From assembly GCA_002345845.1 (NCBI GenBank), contig DDWF01000057.1, forward strand, positions 2,961-25,360: a DNA stretch of 22,400 nucleotides. The letters are read 5' to 3'. The notes under the pieces were generated by a model. The model worked only from the letters and a program-made list of their open reading frames with translations. It did not search any database and had not been told where the DNA came from. The number at the start of each line of letters is the position of its first letter. Position 1 is the stretch's first letter. Of this stretch, positions 1-7,305 are shown piece after piece. The DNA comes from Betaproteobacteria bacterium UBA2293. Lineage in GTDB: Bacteria > Pseudomonadota > Gammaproteobacteria > Burkholderiales > Rhodocyclaceae. A program made the position numbers and the translations under genes.

Positions 1-1
1 C

Positions 2-223
2 GCACTGGAATGTGTGTCGCTGGTCACCTGGTTCGATGAAGACACGCCGTTGCAGCGCATCCTCGACTGCCGGCCGGAAATCCTGGTCAAGGGGGGCGAC
101 TGGCCGGTGGAGCGCATCGTCGGCGCAGCAGAGGTACGAGGCTGGGGCGGGACGGTACATTCCATCCCGTTCATCCACGAAAAATCGACGACGGCGCTGC
201 TGGAAAAAATTCGCCGGCTGTAG
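2..223 (+). CDS. hldE: ADP-heptose synthase / heptose-1-phosphate adenylyltransferase, C-terminal end (partial)
   Basis: The reading frame is open from base 2 and stops at 221-223, so only about 73 C-terminal residues are in the window. The residues FDEDTPLQRI, then LVKGGDW, then a closing STTALLEKI segment are the characteristic end of the cytidylyltransferase-like domain (HldE C-terminal domain, also called RfaE domain II). That domain transfers AMP to heptose 1-phosphate in the cytoplasm to make the ADP-heptose precursor of the lipopolysaccharide inner core. The GTG at 14 is an internal codon, because conserved sequence continues upstream of it. Whether the protein is a bifunctional HldE or a stand-alone adenylyltransferase (HldC/RfaE2) cannot be told from this fragment. 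It converges on the binding-protein gene, with only 9 bases between the two stops. Confidence 0.85.
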   Translation, partial: ALECVSLVTWFDEDTPLQRILDCRPEILVKGGDWPVERIVGAAEVRGWGGTVHSIPFIHEKSTTALLEKIRRL

Positions 224-232
224 CCGTCCGGT

Positions 233-1357
233 TTACTGGACGATCTGGCCGCCGCGGCCGAACATCGCGAAATCGACGAAAGTCGACCCAGTGCGGTCGC
301 CGGTCGAAAAATCGAGGCTGTAGCCACCGAGGTCGAGCTTGCGGATACCGGCAACTGCCTTGCCGGCTTCGGGACCGCTGCCAGCGCCCTTGCGCAAGGC
401 GGCGACCAGCGCCCTGGCGGCGATGAAGCCTTCCATCGAACGGGCACCGAGATCGGGATTCTTGCCCTGCGCCTTCAGCTTCGCGTACTCGCGAACCAGC
501 GGTAGCGCCACTTTGCTTTCCACCGGGACAACCACCGAGAAGGCGAAGCCGCGGGCCAGATCCGGACCAAGCTTGGCGAGCAGCACCTGGGAATCGATGA
601 TCGAGAGCCCGTAGATCGGCGCCAGGCCACCACCCTCGCGGTACTGACGGACAAACTCGACAGCCGCCATTGTCGTCGCGCCAAGGAAGATCGAGCCGGG
701 ACGGGCCTTCAGCATCGCCTCGACGGCGGCCTCGACCTTGGTTGTGTTGCGCTCGTAACCGGCGCGGGCAACCAGATCGATCCCCCAGCGGCTGGCTTCG
801 GCATCGGCTCCAGCGACGACATCATCGCCCAGCGCGTCCTTCTGGAAGACCAGACCGACGCGCTGCTGGCCGGTTTGACCGAGTTGCTGGAAGAGGCGGG
901 CAATCTCGGCCCGATAGCCAGCCTTGACGATGAATATCGACGGCTTGCCAATCACCGAACTGGCCCCCGAGACGGCCCCGACCAGGGGTACGCCGCTGCG
1001 CGCCAGACTGCCGTCACGAACCAAGGCCTCGATGTTGTTGGTACCAACGCTGCCAACGAAGGCCACCGGCGCTTCGCGCTCCAGGCTTTCGCGGACGAAG
1101 CGCACGGTGGTTTCGGGATTCTGACCATCGTCCCGACTGACGAAACGGATCGGCGCGCCATTGATGCCGCCGCTGGCATTGACATGATCAAAGTAGAGTC
1201 GGGCGCCAGCGCCAATGGCTCGACCGGTGACCCCCTGGGGACCACTCAGTGGGGCAACCTGGACAACCAGCAGTTCCTTGGCAGCAACAGCCGGCTGCAA
1301 GGCAAGCAGAAATGAGAGGGCGACAAAAGTACGCCGGAAGAAAGAGAGGACAGCCAT
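233..1357 (-). CDS. ABC-type periplasmic substrate-binding protein (branched-chain amino-acid type)
   Basis: This 374-residue protein has a signal peptide (residues about 1-25, with FRR then a hydrophobic core ending in AVAA). It continues as a type I periplasmic binding protein of the Leu/Ile/Val family (Peripla_BP_6): the opening VVQVAPLSGPQGVTGRAIGAG and the FVGSVGTNN and GLVFQKDALGDD segments are typical. Family members capture branched-chain amino acids, amides, urea or aromatic acids in the periplasm for an ABC permease. No permease or ATPase gene lies nearby, so this is an orphan binding protein. Such orphans are common in betaproteobacteria and some act as sensors. The ligand cannot be deduced. 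The ATG at 1357 is followed directly by the signal peptide. Its Shine-Dalgarno sequence is poor (only GAAGCGA upstream). Confidence 0.8.
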   Translation of the reverse strand: MAVLSFFRRTFVALSFLLALQPAVAAKELLVVQVAPLSGPQGVTGRAIGAGARLYFDHVNASGGINGAPIRFVSRDDGQNPETTVRFVRESLEREAPVAFVGSVGTNNIEALVRDGSLARSGVPLVGAVSGASSVIGKPSIFIVKAGYRAEIARLFQQLGQTGQQRVGLVFQKDALGDDVVAGADAEASRWGIDLVARAGYERNTTKVEAAVEAMLKARPGSIFLGATTMAAVEFVRQYREGGGLAPIYGLSIIDSQVLLAKLGPDLARGFAFSVVVPVESKVALPLVREYAKLKAQGKNPDLGARSMEGFIAARALVAALRKGAGSGPEAGKAVAGIRKLDLGGYSLDFSTGDRTGSTFVDFAMFGRGGQIVQ

Positions 1358-1411
1358 GAGATTCGCTTCGGTAGGTTTACCCGCTTCATCAGCGGAGAAA
1401 AAATATTCCGG

Positions 1412-1437
1412 ATGGATAAATGGCCTCCATTATCCAT
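1412..1437. repeat. Inverted repeat upstream of the binding-protein gene
   Basis: ATGGATAAATGG (1412-1423) and CCATTATCCAT (1427-1437) are reverse complements, apart from one extra A, around a CCT spacer. The repeat ends 55 bases upstream of the start codon at 1357, in the only intergenic stretch between it and the HDOD gene. It could be an operator for the binding-protein gene or a transcript hairpin. On the minus strand a run of six T falls about nine bases past the stem, too far for a standard intrinsic terminator of the HDOD gene. Confidence 0.45.
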
Positions 1438-1499
1438 GCCTGTCGTTACCGAGCAATTACGGAAATCACCTACCCGGGCGCCGCCCGGTGCGGCGACAC

Positions 1500-2348
1500 T
1501 CAGCCGCCGAGCGCCGCCTTCAGCGACTGCACTTCTTCCTGCGATTCCTCGATGATCTCGTTCAGGGTATCGGCATCGAACAGGGTGTCGAGCATCGAAG
1601 TATCGACAGCGCCGTCGAGTTCGGGATCGCGCCAGCTGGAGCTGCGGTTGGCGATCTTGTTGGCGACGTAAAGCACGTCGGACAGTGACTTGACGTCCGT
1701 GATCTCGCGGTCGGTTTCGTGCTCCTGCACGGCGACCAGCACCGACTCCGGCGACCCGAGGGCCGACAGCAGGGCGTGGCCAATGTTGTCGTGCCAGCCA
1801 ACCAGCAGGGCATGCAACTCAGCCTTGTCATTGACCAACTCGGGGAAATTGGCGGCCCGCGACATCAGGTAGAAGACGCCCAGATCGTGCACCAGACCAG
1901 CGAACATGGCCTCGTCGCCATTGATCTTCGCCATCTTCTTGGCCAGCACGCGGCACAGCGCCGCAACGTGCGAGGTGTGCTCCCACAGCTTCTTGGACAG
2001 GTCCTCGAAGGAGTGCATCTGCTTCGACTTCAGCAACTGCTCCATGGCCACGGCGAAGGACACCGTACGCACCGCCTCCATGCCGACGCGGACGATGGCG
2101 CTCTTGACGTCGGCGATCTCGCGGCCGGAGGGGTTGAGCGCCACCGAATTCGACATGCGGATGATCTTGGTACTCATCAGCGGCTCGGCGCCGACCAGCT
2201 TGGCCAGTTGATCGACGCTCAGGTTGGGATCCTTGAGCGCGGTACGCACCTGGAAGGTGATGTCGAGGAAAGTCGGAAAGGTGATCTCGTCGCCCGACAG
2301 GTCGCGGGCGATGTCTTCGAGAACCTTGAAGGTGATGGGGTTGGCCAT
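1500..2348 (-). CDS. HDOD-domain protein
   Basis: This cytoplasmic protein of about 282 residues is dominated by an HDOD domain (about residues 10-205), an HD-related fold usually lacking full phosphohydrolase activity. Recognisable segments are the LVGAEPLMSTKIIRMSNS region, the AIVRVGMEAVR segment and the MFAGLVHDLGVF helix. HDOD proteins act in bacterial signalling and in control of cyclic-di-GMP, motility or stress, but the role of this one is unknown. The ATG at 2348 is preferred over the in-frame GTG at 2384 because AGGAT precedes it at suitable spacing and the conserved part begins there (MANPITFKVLEDIA). It follows ssb on the same strand with a gap of 78 bases, so co-transcription is possible. 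The C-terminal end is acidic and helical. Confidence 0.85.
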   Translation of the reverse strand: MANPITFKVLEDIARDLSGDEITFPTFLDITFQVRTALKDPNLSVDQLAKLVGAEPLMSTKIIRMSNSVALNPSGREIADVKSAIVRVGMEAVRTVSFAVAMEQLLKSKQMHSFEDLSKKLWEHTSHVAALCRVLAKKMAKINGDEAMFAGLVHDLGVFYLMSRAANFPELVNDKAELHALLVGWHDNIGHALLSALGSPESVLVAVQEHETDREITDVKSLSDVLYVANKIANRSSSWRDPELDGAVDTSMLDTLFDADTLNEIIEESQEEVQSLKAALGG

Positions 2349-2426
2349 GTTGCGATCCTGTTCGGAACGATGTTGCGGAAACACTGCGCGGCCCCCGGCA
2401 GGAAGCCGGCGCCACGTGAAGTCTGG

Positions 2427-2891
2427 TCAGAACGGGATGTCGTCGCCGAGATCGTCGAATGAAGGCTTCGGCTTGTTCTTCGGCGGAGCCGGCGCGTAAT
2501 CGGTCGGCTCGTCGTAGCCGCCACCAGCACCGGAAGATGCCGGCGCGCCCATGCCCTGACGGCCGCCGAGCATCTGCATGACATCGCCACGGATTTCGGT
2601 GGAGTACTTTTCCTGACCATCCTTGTCGGTCCACTTGCGGGTACGCAAGCTGCCTTCGACGTAGATCTGCGAACCCTTCTTCAAATACTGACCGCAAACC
2701 TCAGCGGTCTTGCCAAAAAAGGAGACGCGATGCCATTCCGTCTGCTCCTTCTTCTCGCCAGTTGCCTTGTCACGCCAGTTGTCGGTCGTCGCCACGCTGA
2801 GATTGCACATCGCATCACCGGAGGCCGTGTACCGGACCTCGGGGTCACGCCCCAGGTTGCCGACGAGAATCACCTTATTAATCGATGCCAT
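2427..2891 (-). CDS. ssb: Single-stranded DNA-binding protein
   Basis: This 154-residue protein starts [22 protein letters not shown], the hallmark N-terminus of bacterial SSB. The OB-fold (about residues 1-110) contains the [14 protein letters not shown] and the [16 protein letters not shown] segments. A Gly/Pro-rich linker leads to the acidic tip DDLGDDIPF, which recruits replication and repair proteins. SSB coats single-stranded DNA during replication, recombination and repair. The frame is open for another 53 codons upstream, but the ATG at 2891 has GGGAGATAAAGGC directly in front and matches family starts. In many genomes ssb neighbours uvrA or a transporter gene. Here it lies between an HDOD gene and the terminated sqr transcript, so it is probably expressed from its own promoter. 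Confidence 0.97.
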   Translation of the reverse strand: MASINKVILVGNLGRDPEVRYTASGDAMCNLSVATTDNWRDKATGEKKEQTEWHRVSFFGKTAEVCGQYLKKGSQIYVEGSLRTRKWTDKDGQEKYSTEIRGDVMQMLGGRQGMGAPASSGAGGGYDEPTDYAPAPPKNKPKPSFDDLGDDIPF

Positions 2892-2958
2892 GCCTTTATC
2901 TCCCTCGTTCCCGTACGCGCACCGGATCTGGCCGGCACGCTTGAATTTCAAAAGGTGC

Positions 2959-2964
2959 ATTGTA
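2959..2964 (-). promoter_or_regulatory. Possible -10 element of the ssb promoter
   Basis: On the minus strand TACAAT lies 67 bases upstream of the ssb start, between the terminator at 3007-3042 and the gene. It matches the sigma-70 -10 consensus at five of six positions. There is no convincing -35 hexamer at 16-18 bases, so this remains tentative. Confidence 0.3.
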
Positions 2965-3006
2965 ATTGCCGGTGCGCCCTGCCGCCAGCATTCCTCACCA
3001 GACAGC

Positions 3007-3042
3007 AAAAGGCCCGGCCGGAGCAGACGCTCCGCCGGGCCT
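3007..3042 (-). terminator. Intrinsic terminator of the sqr transcript
   Basis: Read on the minus strand, AGGCCCGGCGGAGC pairs with its complement (one bulged base) around a short loop, then runs into TTTT at 3010-3007. It begins 16 bases after the stop codon of the small membrane-protein gene. It therefore closes the sqr transcript and separates it from ssb. Confidence 0.8.
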
Positions 3043-3058
3043 CCGGGCACATCGGCAA

Positions 3059-3409
3059 TCAGGCGGTCGGACGACTACGCCAGCCCATGACGGTGTAGAC
3101 GAGGATCGCCATCCCGGCCAGGCCAAGGCCGAAGACCAGGGCGATCAGGAACCAGTCAGCCGGGCCGCCGGCATCAGTGAAGCCGGATGAGGAAACCTTG
3201 GCCATCAGCACCAGGGCCAGCGCACCACCGACCAGACCGGCAAGTTCGGCCCGCACCAGGCGCTTCGAGTTGATCGTCCGTTCCTTGAGCAAGAGCGCGA
3301 CGAAGGCCACCGTGCCGGCGACGATGACCAGGATCATCAGCCACAGCAGGACGGGACCGAGCATTTCCTGGAAGACGGCCAGGAAGACCAGGGGATCGAG
3401 TTCTTTCAT
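3059..3409 (-). CDS. Small three-helix inner-membrane protein downstream of sqr
   Basis: This 116-residue protein has three strongly hydrophobic segments (about residues 18-42, 52-70 and 86-109). A charged [14 protein letters not shown] loop lies between the first two, and a short basic tail (WRSRPTA) follows the last. There are no cysteines and no haem or metal motif. It may belong to a small family of unknown function (DUF5368-like); that assignment is from memory and unchecked. Its start lies 10 bases after the sqr stop, with AAGGAG in front, so the two are almost certainly co-transcribed. I infer a role as membrane anchor or quinone-side partner for the exported SQR, but the sequence shows no direct evidence of function. 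Confidence 0.7.
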   Translation of the reverse strand: MKELDPLVFLAVFQEMLGPVLLWLMILVIVAGTVAFVALLLKERTINSKRLVRAELAGLVGGALALVLMAKVSSSGFTDAGGPADWFLIALVFGLGLAGMAILVYTVMGWRSRPTA

Positions 3410-3419
3410 GATGTTCTCC

Positions 3420-4772
3420 TTAGGCGCGGCCGCGCAGCATGCTGATGTAGGTGGGTTTCAGGGCCATGGTCTTCATCACCCAGCTGATCCACAGTTCTTC
3501 CAGGGGAGCGATGACACCGGGGAAGGACGGTGTCAGGTTGTCCTTGTAGTCGAACTCGATCAGCATCGCCTGACCAAGACGGGTGATCAGCGGACAGGAG
3601 GTGTAGCCGCCGTAGTGGGCCTTCGATTCCTTGCCTTCGATGCTGGCGATCAGATGATCGACAGCCACCGGCACCTGCCATTTGACGCTGGCCGCCGTCT
3701 TGCCCTTGGGCACGCCGGCGACGTCGCCAACAGCGAAAACGTTATCGAAGCGCTTGTGCCGCAGGCTGTGCTTGTCCACCTCGATCCAGCCGTCGTTGGC
3801 CCAACCGCCTTCCTGCCAGCGCAGCGGGCTGTTGCGCACGGAGTCCGGCGCCCGCATCGGCGGAATGACGTTGATGAAGTCGTACTGCAACTCGACCGGG
3901 CCGATCGGCGTCTTGAAGACGGCCAGTTTTTTGCCGAGGTCAATGGACTCGAGGATGCGTTCGTAATTGACCTTGACCCCACGCTCGTCGAACAGCATGC
4001 GGACTTTTTCATGGACGATGGGCACGCTGAACAAGGCCTTGTTGTTGGCGTTGTAGATCAGTTCCGCTTTGCCGCGGTTGCCGCGGCGACGCAGGTGGTC
4101 ATCGGTGATGAAGGTGTATTTGAGCGGCGCCCCGGCGCACTTCATCTCGGTCCCCGGACGCTGGAAGACGCCGACGCCGCCCTTGTCGGCGAATTCGGAC
4201 ATCGCCCGCCACGTGGCTTCGGCCTTGCCCGGGCTGTGATAGATGCTGCCCAGCCCGTTGTTGCCGATCTGCTCGGTATCCATGCCGGGAATCGCGTCAT
4301 AGTCCAGCTTGAGGCCGGTGGCGACGACCAGGAAGTCATACGGGTAAGGCTTGCCACTCTCGGTGACGACCTTGTTGCCCTCCGGATCGAACTCGACGAC
4401 GCGCTCCTCGACCAGTTCGACGCCACCCGGCACATAGTCGCGGGTGCTCGAGACAACATAAGACTGTTGCTTGATGCCGGCAGCGACCAGCGTGAATCCG
4501 GGCTGGTAAAAATGTTCTTTGCGTGCGTCGATGAGGACGATCTGCGCTCCTTCCAGGCGATTGGCCAGGTAGGAAGCGGCTGCCAGGCCGGCCGCGCCAG
4601 CGCCGGCAATGACGATGCGCGCCGACGATTTGACCTTCGCCGCTGCCTGGGCACTGCCTGGCCCAAGCAGCAATGAACCGGCACCAGCGGCGCCGAGCAT
4701 CAGGAACGAACGACGATTCAGGCCGCGCTGGCCGCTCTCGTCGATTATCTTGGCCAATGCCTCTTTGTACAT
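3420..4772 (-). CDS. sqr: Tat-exported sulfide:quinone oxidoreductase (type II-like FAD protein)
   Basis: This 450-residue flavoprotein begins with a twin-arginine signal (NRRSFLMLGAAG at 19-30, cleavage probably near AQA-A around 43). It continues with an ADP-binding fold (IVIAGAGAAGLAAASYL, glycines 57/59/62) and the HFYQPGFTLVAAG segment typical of sulfide:quinone oxidoreductases. A second FAD motif, VFAVGDVAG, is at 345-353. Its only cysteines, C212 (KCAGAPLKYTF) and C393 (GGYTSCPLIT, followed by EFDYK), match the redox pair of type II SQRs, including the mitochondrial enzyme. The reaction would be sulfide to sulfane sulfur with electrons to quinone. The ATG at 4772 is chosen because GGGGAGAGACC precedes it and the Tat signal follows; upstream in-frame sequence overlaps the promoter. 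A Tat signal on an SQR is noteworthy, since many SQRs lack a cleavable signal. A generic periplasmic FAD oxidoreductase of the same superfamily is the alternative. Confidence 0.85.
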   Translation of the reverse strand: MYKEALAKIIDESGQRGLNRRSFLMLGAAGAGSLLLGPGSAQAAAKVKSSARIVIAGAGAAGLAAASYLANRLEGAQIVLIDARKEHFYQPGFTLVAAGIKQQSYVVSSTRDYVPGGVELVEERVVEFDPEGNKVVTESGKPYPYDFLVVATGLKLDYDAIPGMDTEQIGNNGLGSIYHSPGKAEATWRAMSEFADKGGVGVFQRPGTEMKCAGAPLKYTFITDDHLRRRGNRGKAELIYNANNKALFSVPIVHEKVRMLFDERGVKVNYERILESIDLGKKLAVFKTPIGPVELQYDFINVIPPMRAPDSVRNSPLRWQEGGWANDGWIEVDKHSLRHKRFDNVFAVGDVAGVPKGKTAASVKWQVPVAVDHLIASIEGKESKAHYGGYTSCPLITRLGQAMLIEFDYKDNLTPSFPGVIAPLEELWISWVMKTMALKPTYISMLRGRA

Positions 4773-4818
4773 GGTCTCTCCCCTTTTCCAATGAACGCCA
4801 CGGCGCCCGGTGAACTTC

Positions 4819-4848
4819 ATTAAATCAGCAATTACTGATACTTGCCAA
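4819..4848 (-). promoter_or_regulatory. Sigma-70-type promoter of sqr with a palindromic operator in its spacer
   Basis: On the minus strand TTGGCA (4848-4843) and TTTAAT (4824-4819) are separated by 18 bases; each differs from consensus at one position. The palindrome ATCAGTAATTGCTGAT (4839-4824) fills the spacer, with perfect 5-base arms and a palindromic AATT core. The start codon lies about 46 bases downstream of the -10 element. A protein bound here would block polymerase directly. The local ArsR protein or a redox regulator are candidates. Confidence 0.65.
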
Positions 4849-4850
4849 CC

Positions 4851-4875
4851 AAAAAAAGGCCCTCTGACAGGCCGG
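4851..4875 (-). terminator. Intrinsic terminator after the soxB-rhodanese transcript
   Basis: On the minus strand GGCC and GGCC form a short GC stem around TGTCAGAG, followed by seven T (4857-4851). A second small hairpin (CCGG...CCGG) sits just upstream. The stem is short, but its position between the rhodanese stop and the sqr promoter fits a transcription boundary. Confidence 0.55.
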
Positions 4876-4909
4876 AGAACAGCCGGGAAGCGAAGCTCCC
4901 GACTTTTTT

Positions 4910-5521
4910 CTAGCGTGGGAAATACATCTTCGCCTTGTCCAGCTTGTAGCTCCACGGCAGATCAATATTCTTCCAGCCATTGACCACCCGCTGGCCCTTC
5001 TTCGCGCCTTCACTCGCCCGATCACCTTCGAAGCCTTCGGTGACGCTGTACACCTTCGTGTAGCCGGCGGCCTGCAGCCGATCGGCAGCCTTCGAACTGC
5101 GATCGCCGGAACGGCAGATGAGGACAACCGGCGCATCCTTGCCCAGGCCGAGCTGCTTCATCCGGCGCTCGAACTCCGGCACGAAGTCCTGGTTCGGATC
5201 GAGCTTGTACATGGTCCGCTTTTCATCCCAGTCGACCATGAATTCCTGATGTTCGACAAAAGGCACCAGGGCGTCCACGTCGGTCGCCATACCGACATAC
5301 ATCGCCTCGGCACGGGTGCGCACGTCGAACAGGGCGACGCCCTTCGGGTCAGCCTTCTTCATGTCGTAGGCCTGCTGCGGCGTCAGGTAGAGGCCGAGCT
5401 TGGTCACCTTGATTTCCGGCAGCTTGGCCCAGTCGGTGCTGCCCGGCGCCCAGTCGGCGGCGAAGGCAACGGCGGAAAAGGCCAGGGCGAGGCCGGCCAC
5501 GGCAAATTTCAGGTTTTTCAT
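4910..5521 (-). CDS. Periplasmic rhodanese-domain protein
   Basis: This 203-residue protein has a cleavable signal peptide (residues 1-21, ending SAVAFA) and a single rhodanese domain (about 45-190). Its active-site loop CRSGDRS is at 136-142, with C136 as the persulfide-forming cysteine. The domain also carries the typical FDVRTRAEA strand and a conserved G-Y-x-x-V-Y segment. Rhodaneses move sulfane sulfur between thiosulfate, persulfides and acceptors; in the periplasm next to SoxB this one could handle SoxYZ-bound or SQR-produced sulfur. Its ATG overlaps the soxB stop as ATGA (5518-5521), which implies translational coupling. The loop between the first strand and the active site (80-125) is long and charged. 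Substrate is unknown. Confidence 0.9.
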   Translation of the reverse strand: MKNLKFAVAGLALAFSAVAFAADWAPGSTDWAKLPEIKVTKLGLYLTPQQAYDMKKADPKGVALFDVRTRAEAMYVGMATDVDALVPFVEHQEFMVDWDEKRTMYKLDPNQDFVPEFERRMKQLGLGKDAPVVLICRSGDRSSKAADRLQAAGYTKVYSVTEGFEGDRASEGAKKGQRVVNGWKNIDLPWSYKLDKAKMYFPR

Positions 5522-7242
5522 AGTGCGATCCCCGGATTCTTGTCGGCGCCGACCAGTTTCGGCATGTTCAATTGCACCGGCTTCAGCGTCTTGACGTCGC
5601 GCAGGTAGCGGGCCACGACTTCCCAGATCGGCTCGCCGGCATTCTTCGCTTCCTCGGAAACCGGCGCCCAACCAGCCACCTTGTAGGTCTTTGCCGGATC
5701 GATCAGCTGGCCGCGCAGCATCATGTTCTGGATGCGGCTGCCGGCCTTGGCCGTCGGATCGCAGGTGTATTGCAGGCCGCCAACGCGCACCATGTCACCA
5801 CCCTGCTGGTAGTAGGGATCGGGATTGAACAGGTTGTCGCAGACATCCTCGAGGATGGTCTTGATCATCTCGCCGCTCATGTTGGTCACCGTCGTCCACG
5901 GGTAGGTGATCGCCGTCTGGTCGAGCACATGCTCCATCAGGATCGGCTGACCGGGCAGCAGCGAGGTGCCCCAGCGGAAGCCGGGCGAGAAGGCGATTTC
6001 GGCATCCTTGACCTTCATCAGCGCATCGACGATAACCTGGTCGAAGGTACCGTTGAAGTTGCCGCGACGGTACAGCGTACCTTCTGTGACGGCCAGCTTT
6101 TCGTTGAGCTTGTCGAGGTAGGGTGCGCGCGCCTTGTCGATCAGCGCCTGCATGTCCTTGTCGGCCGGCAGCAGGTTGGCGAACACCGGCAGCAGCTTGT
6201 AGCGGTAGCCGGCGATCTTGCCGTTCTTGACGTCGAAATCGAGGACGCCGAGATACTTGCCGTTGGAACCGGCATTGGTCACCAGCGTCTGGCCGCCGGC
6301 ATTCTTGACGACGACCGGGGCCGGCATGCCGTCGTGCGTGTGACCGCCGAGGATGGCGTCGATGCCCTTGACCCGGGAAGCCATCTTCAGGTCGACGTCC
6401 ATGCCGTTGTGCGACAACACGACGACGACCTGGGCACCCTTGGCGCGGGCCTCGTCGACAGTCTTCTGCATGTTCTCTTCCTGGATGCCGAAGCTCCAGT
6501 TCGGGGTCTGCCAGCGCGGATTGGCGATCGGCGTGTACGGAAAGGCCTGGCCGATGATGGCCACCGGCACGCCGTTCATGCTCTTCATGACGAAGGGCTT
6601 GAACACCGGGTCGCCGAAGTCGGCGGTCTTGACGTTCTGGGCGACGATATCGACGACGCCGGCGAAGTCCTTTTCCTCGATTTCCTTGACCCGCTCCTCG
6701 CCGTAGGTGGATTCCCAGTGCAGGGTCATGACGTTGACGCCGAGCGCCTTGCAGGCATCGACCATGTCCTGGGCGTTGGACCAGAGCGCCGTGCCGGAAC
6801 CCTGCCAGGTGTCGCCGCCGTCCAGCAGCAGCGCCCCCGGACGATTGGCCTTCATGCGCTTGACCAGCGTCGCCAGGTGGGCAAAGCCGCCGACCTTGCC
6901 GTAGGTCTCGGCGGCTTTTTCAAAATTCAGATAGGTGTAGGCGTGCGCCTCGATGCTGTTCGGCTTGAAGCCGAAGTGCTTGAGCAGATTGTCGCCGACC
7001 AGGTGCGGCACCTTGCCGAACTGGTCGCCGAAGCCGAGATTGACGCTCGGCTCACGGAAATAAATGGGGTTCAGCTGGGCATGACAGTCGGTGATGTGGA
7101 GCAGGCTGACATTGCCGAACTTGGGCAGGTCGTAGAGTTTGGCGGCACCTTTCTCCGCCAGGGCGAACTCGCTGTGCAGCGTCATGCCACCGGCGGCGGC
7201 AACCGCCATTACCTGAAGAAATTCACGACGATTCATGCTCAT
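5518..7242 (-). CDS. soxB: SoxB, thiosulfohydrolase of the Sox system
   Basis: This 574-residue periplasmic enzyme carries a twin-arginine signal (NRREFLQVMAVAAAGG at 4-19). It belongs to the 5'-nucleotidase/calcineurin metallophosphoesterase family with a di-manganese centre. Visible metal and active-site blocks are DCHAQLNP (52-59), GGDTWQGSG (142-150), LSHNGMD (276-282) and GGHTHD (299-304). SoxB hydrolyses the sulfate group from S-thiosulfonate bound to the SoxY cysteine. The ATG at 7242 has GAGGATC in front and starts the Tat signal. The stop overlaps the rhodanese start by 4 bases. Upstream, an intrinsic terminator separates it from soxX by only 63 bases. At 173-179 it reads TLHWEST, where from memory the family usually has a GHWEFT-like sequence; the histidine and glutamate are kept. 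Confidence 0.97.
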   Translation of the reverse strand: MSMNRREFLQVMAVAAAGGMTLHSEFALAEKGAAKLYDLPKFGNVSLLHITDCHAQLNPIYFREPSVNLGFGDQFGKVPHLVGDNLLKHFGFKPNSIEAHAYTYLNFEKAAETYGKVGGFAHLATLVKRMKANRPGALLLDGGDTWQGSGTALWSNAQDMVDACKALGVNVMTLHWESTYGEERVKEIEEKDFAGVVDIVAQNVKTADFGDPVFKPFVMKSMNGVPVAIIGQAFPYTPIANPRWQTPNWSFGIQEENMQKTVDEARAKGAQVVVVLSHNGMDVDLKMASRVKGIDAILGGHTHDGMPAPVVVKNAGGQTLVTNAGSNGKYLGVLDFDVKNGKIAGYRYKLLPVFANLLPADKDMQALIDKARAPYLDKLNEKLAVTEGTLYRRGNFNGTFDQVIVDALMKVKDAEIAFSPGFRWGTSLLPGQPILMEHVLDQTAITYPWTTVTNMSGEMIKTILEDVCDNLFNPDPYYQQGGDMVRVGGLQYTCDPTAKAGSRIQNMMLRGQLIDPAKTYKVAGWAPVSEEAKNAGEPIWEVVARYLRDVKTLKPVQLNMPKLVGADKNPGIAL

Positions 7243-7260
7243 GGTTGATCCTCGAAATCG

Positions 7261-7291
7261 AAAAAAAGGCCCGGCGGGGTTGCCGCCGGGC
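7261..7291 (-). terminator. Intrinsic terminator between soxX and soxB
   Basis: On the minus strand GCCCGGCGG and CCGCCGGGC form a perfect 9-bp GC stem with a 5-base loop, followed by seven T (7267-7261). It lies 14 bases after the soxX stop and 18 bases before the soxB start. There is no room for a promoter between it and soxB. It probably attenuates, rather than ends, the sox transcript. Confidence 0.85.
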
Positions 7292-7305
7292 AAATCACGC
7301 AAGTT

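Noticed and set aside
1474..1488. CCGGGC-GCC-GCCCGG hairpin after the HDOD gene
   Set aside because: The stem is perfect but no T run follows it on the minus strand, so I do not call it an intrinsic terminator.
4910..5671. N-terminally extended starts for the rhodanese, soxB, soxA, ssb, sqr and chemoreceptor genes
   Set aside because: In each case the frame is open upstream, but the extension has no family similarity. The inner ATG has a ribosome-binding site and begins the signal peptide or conserved domain.
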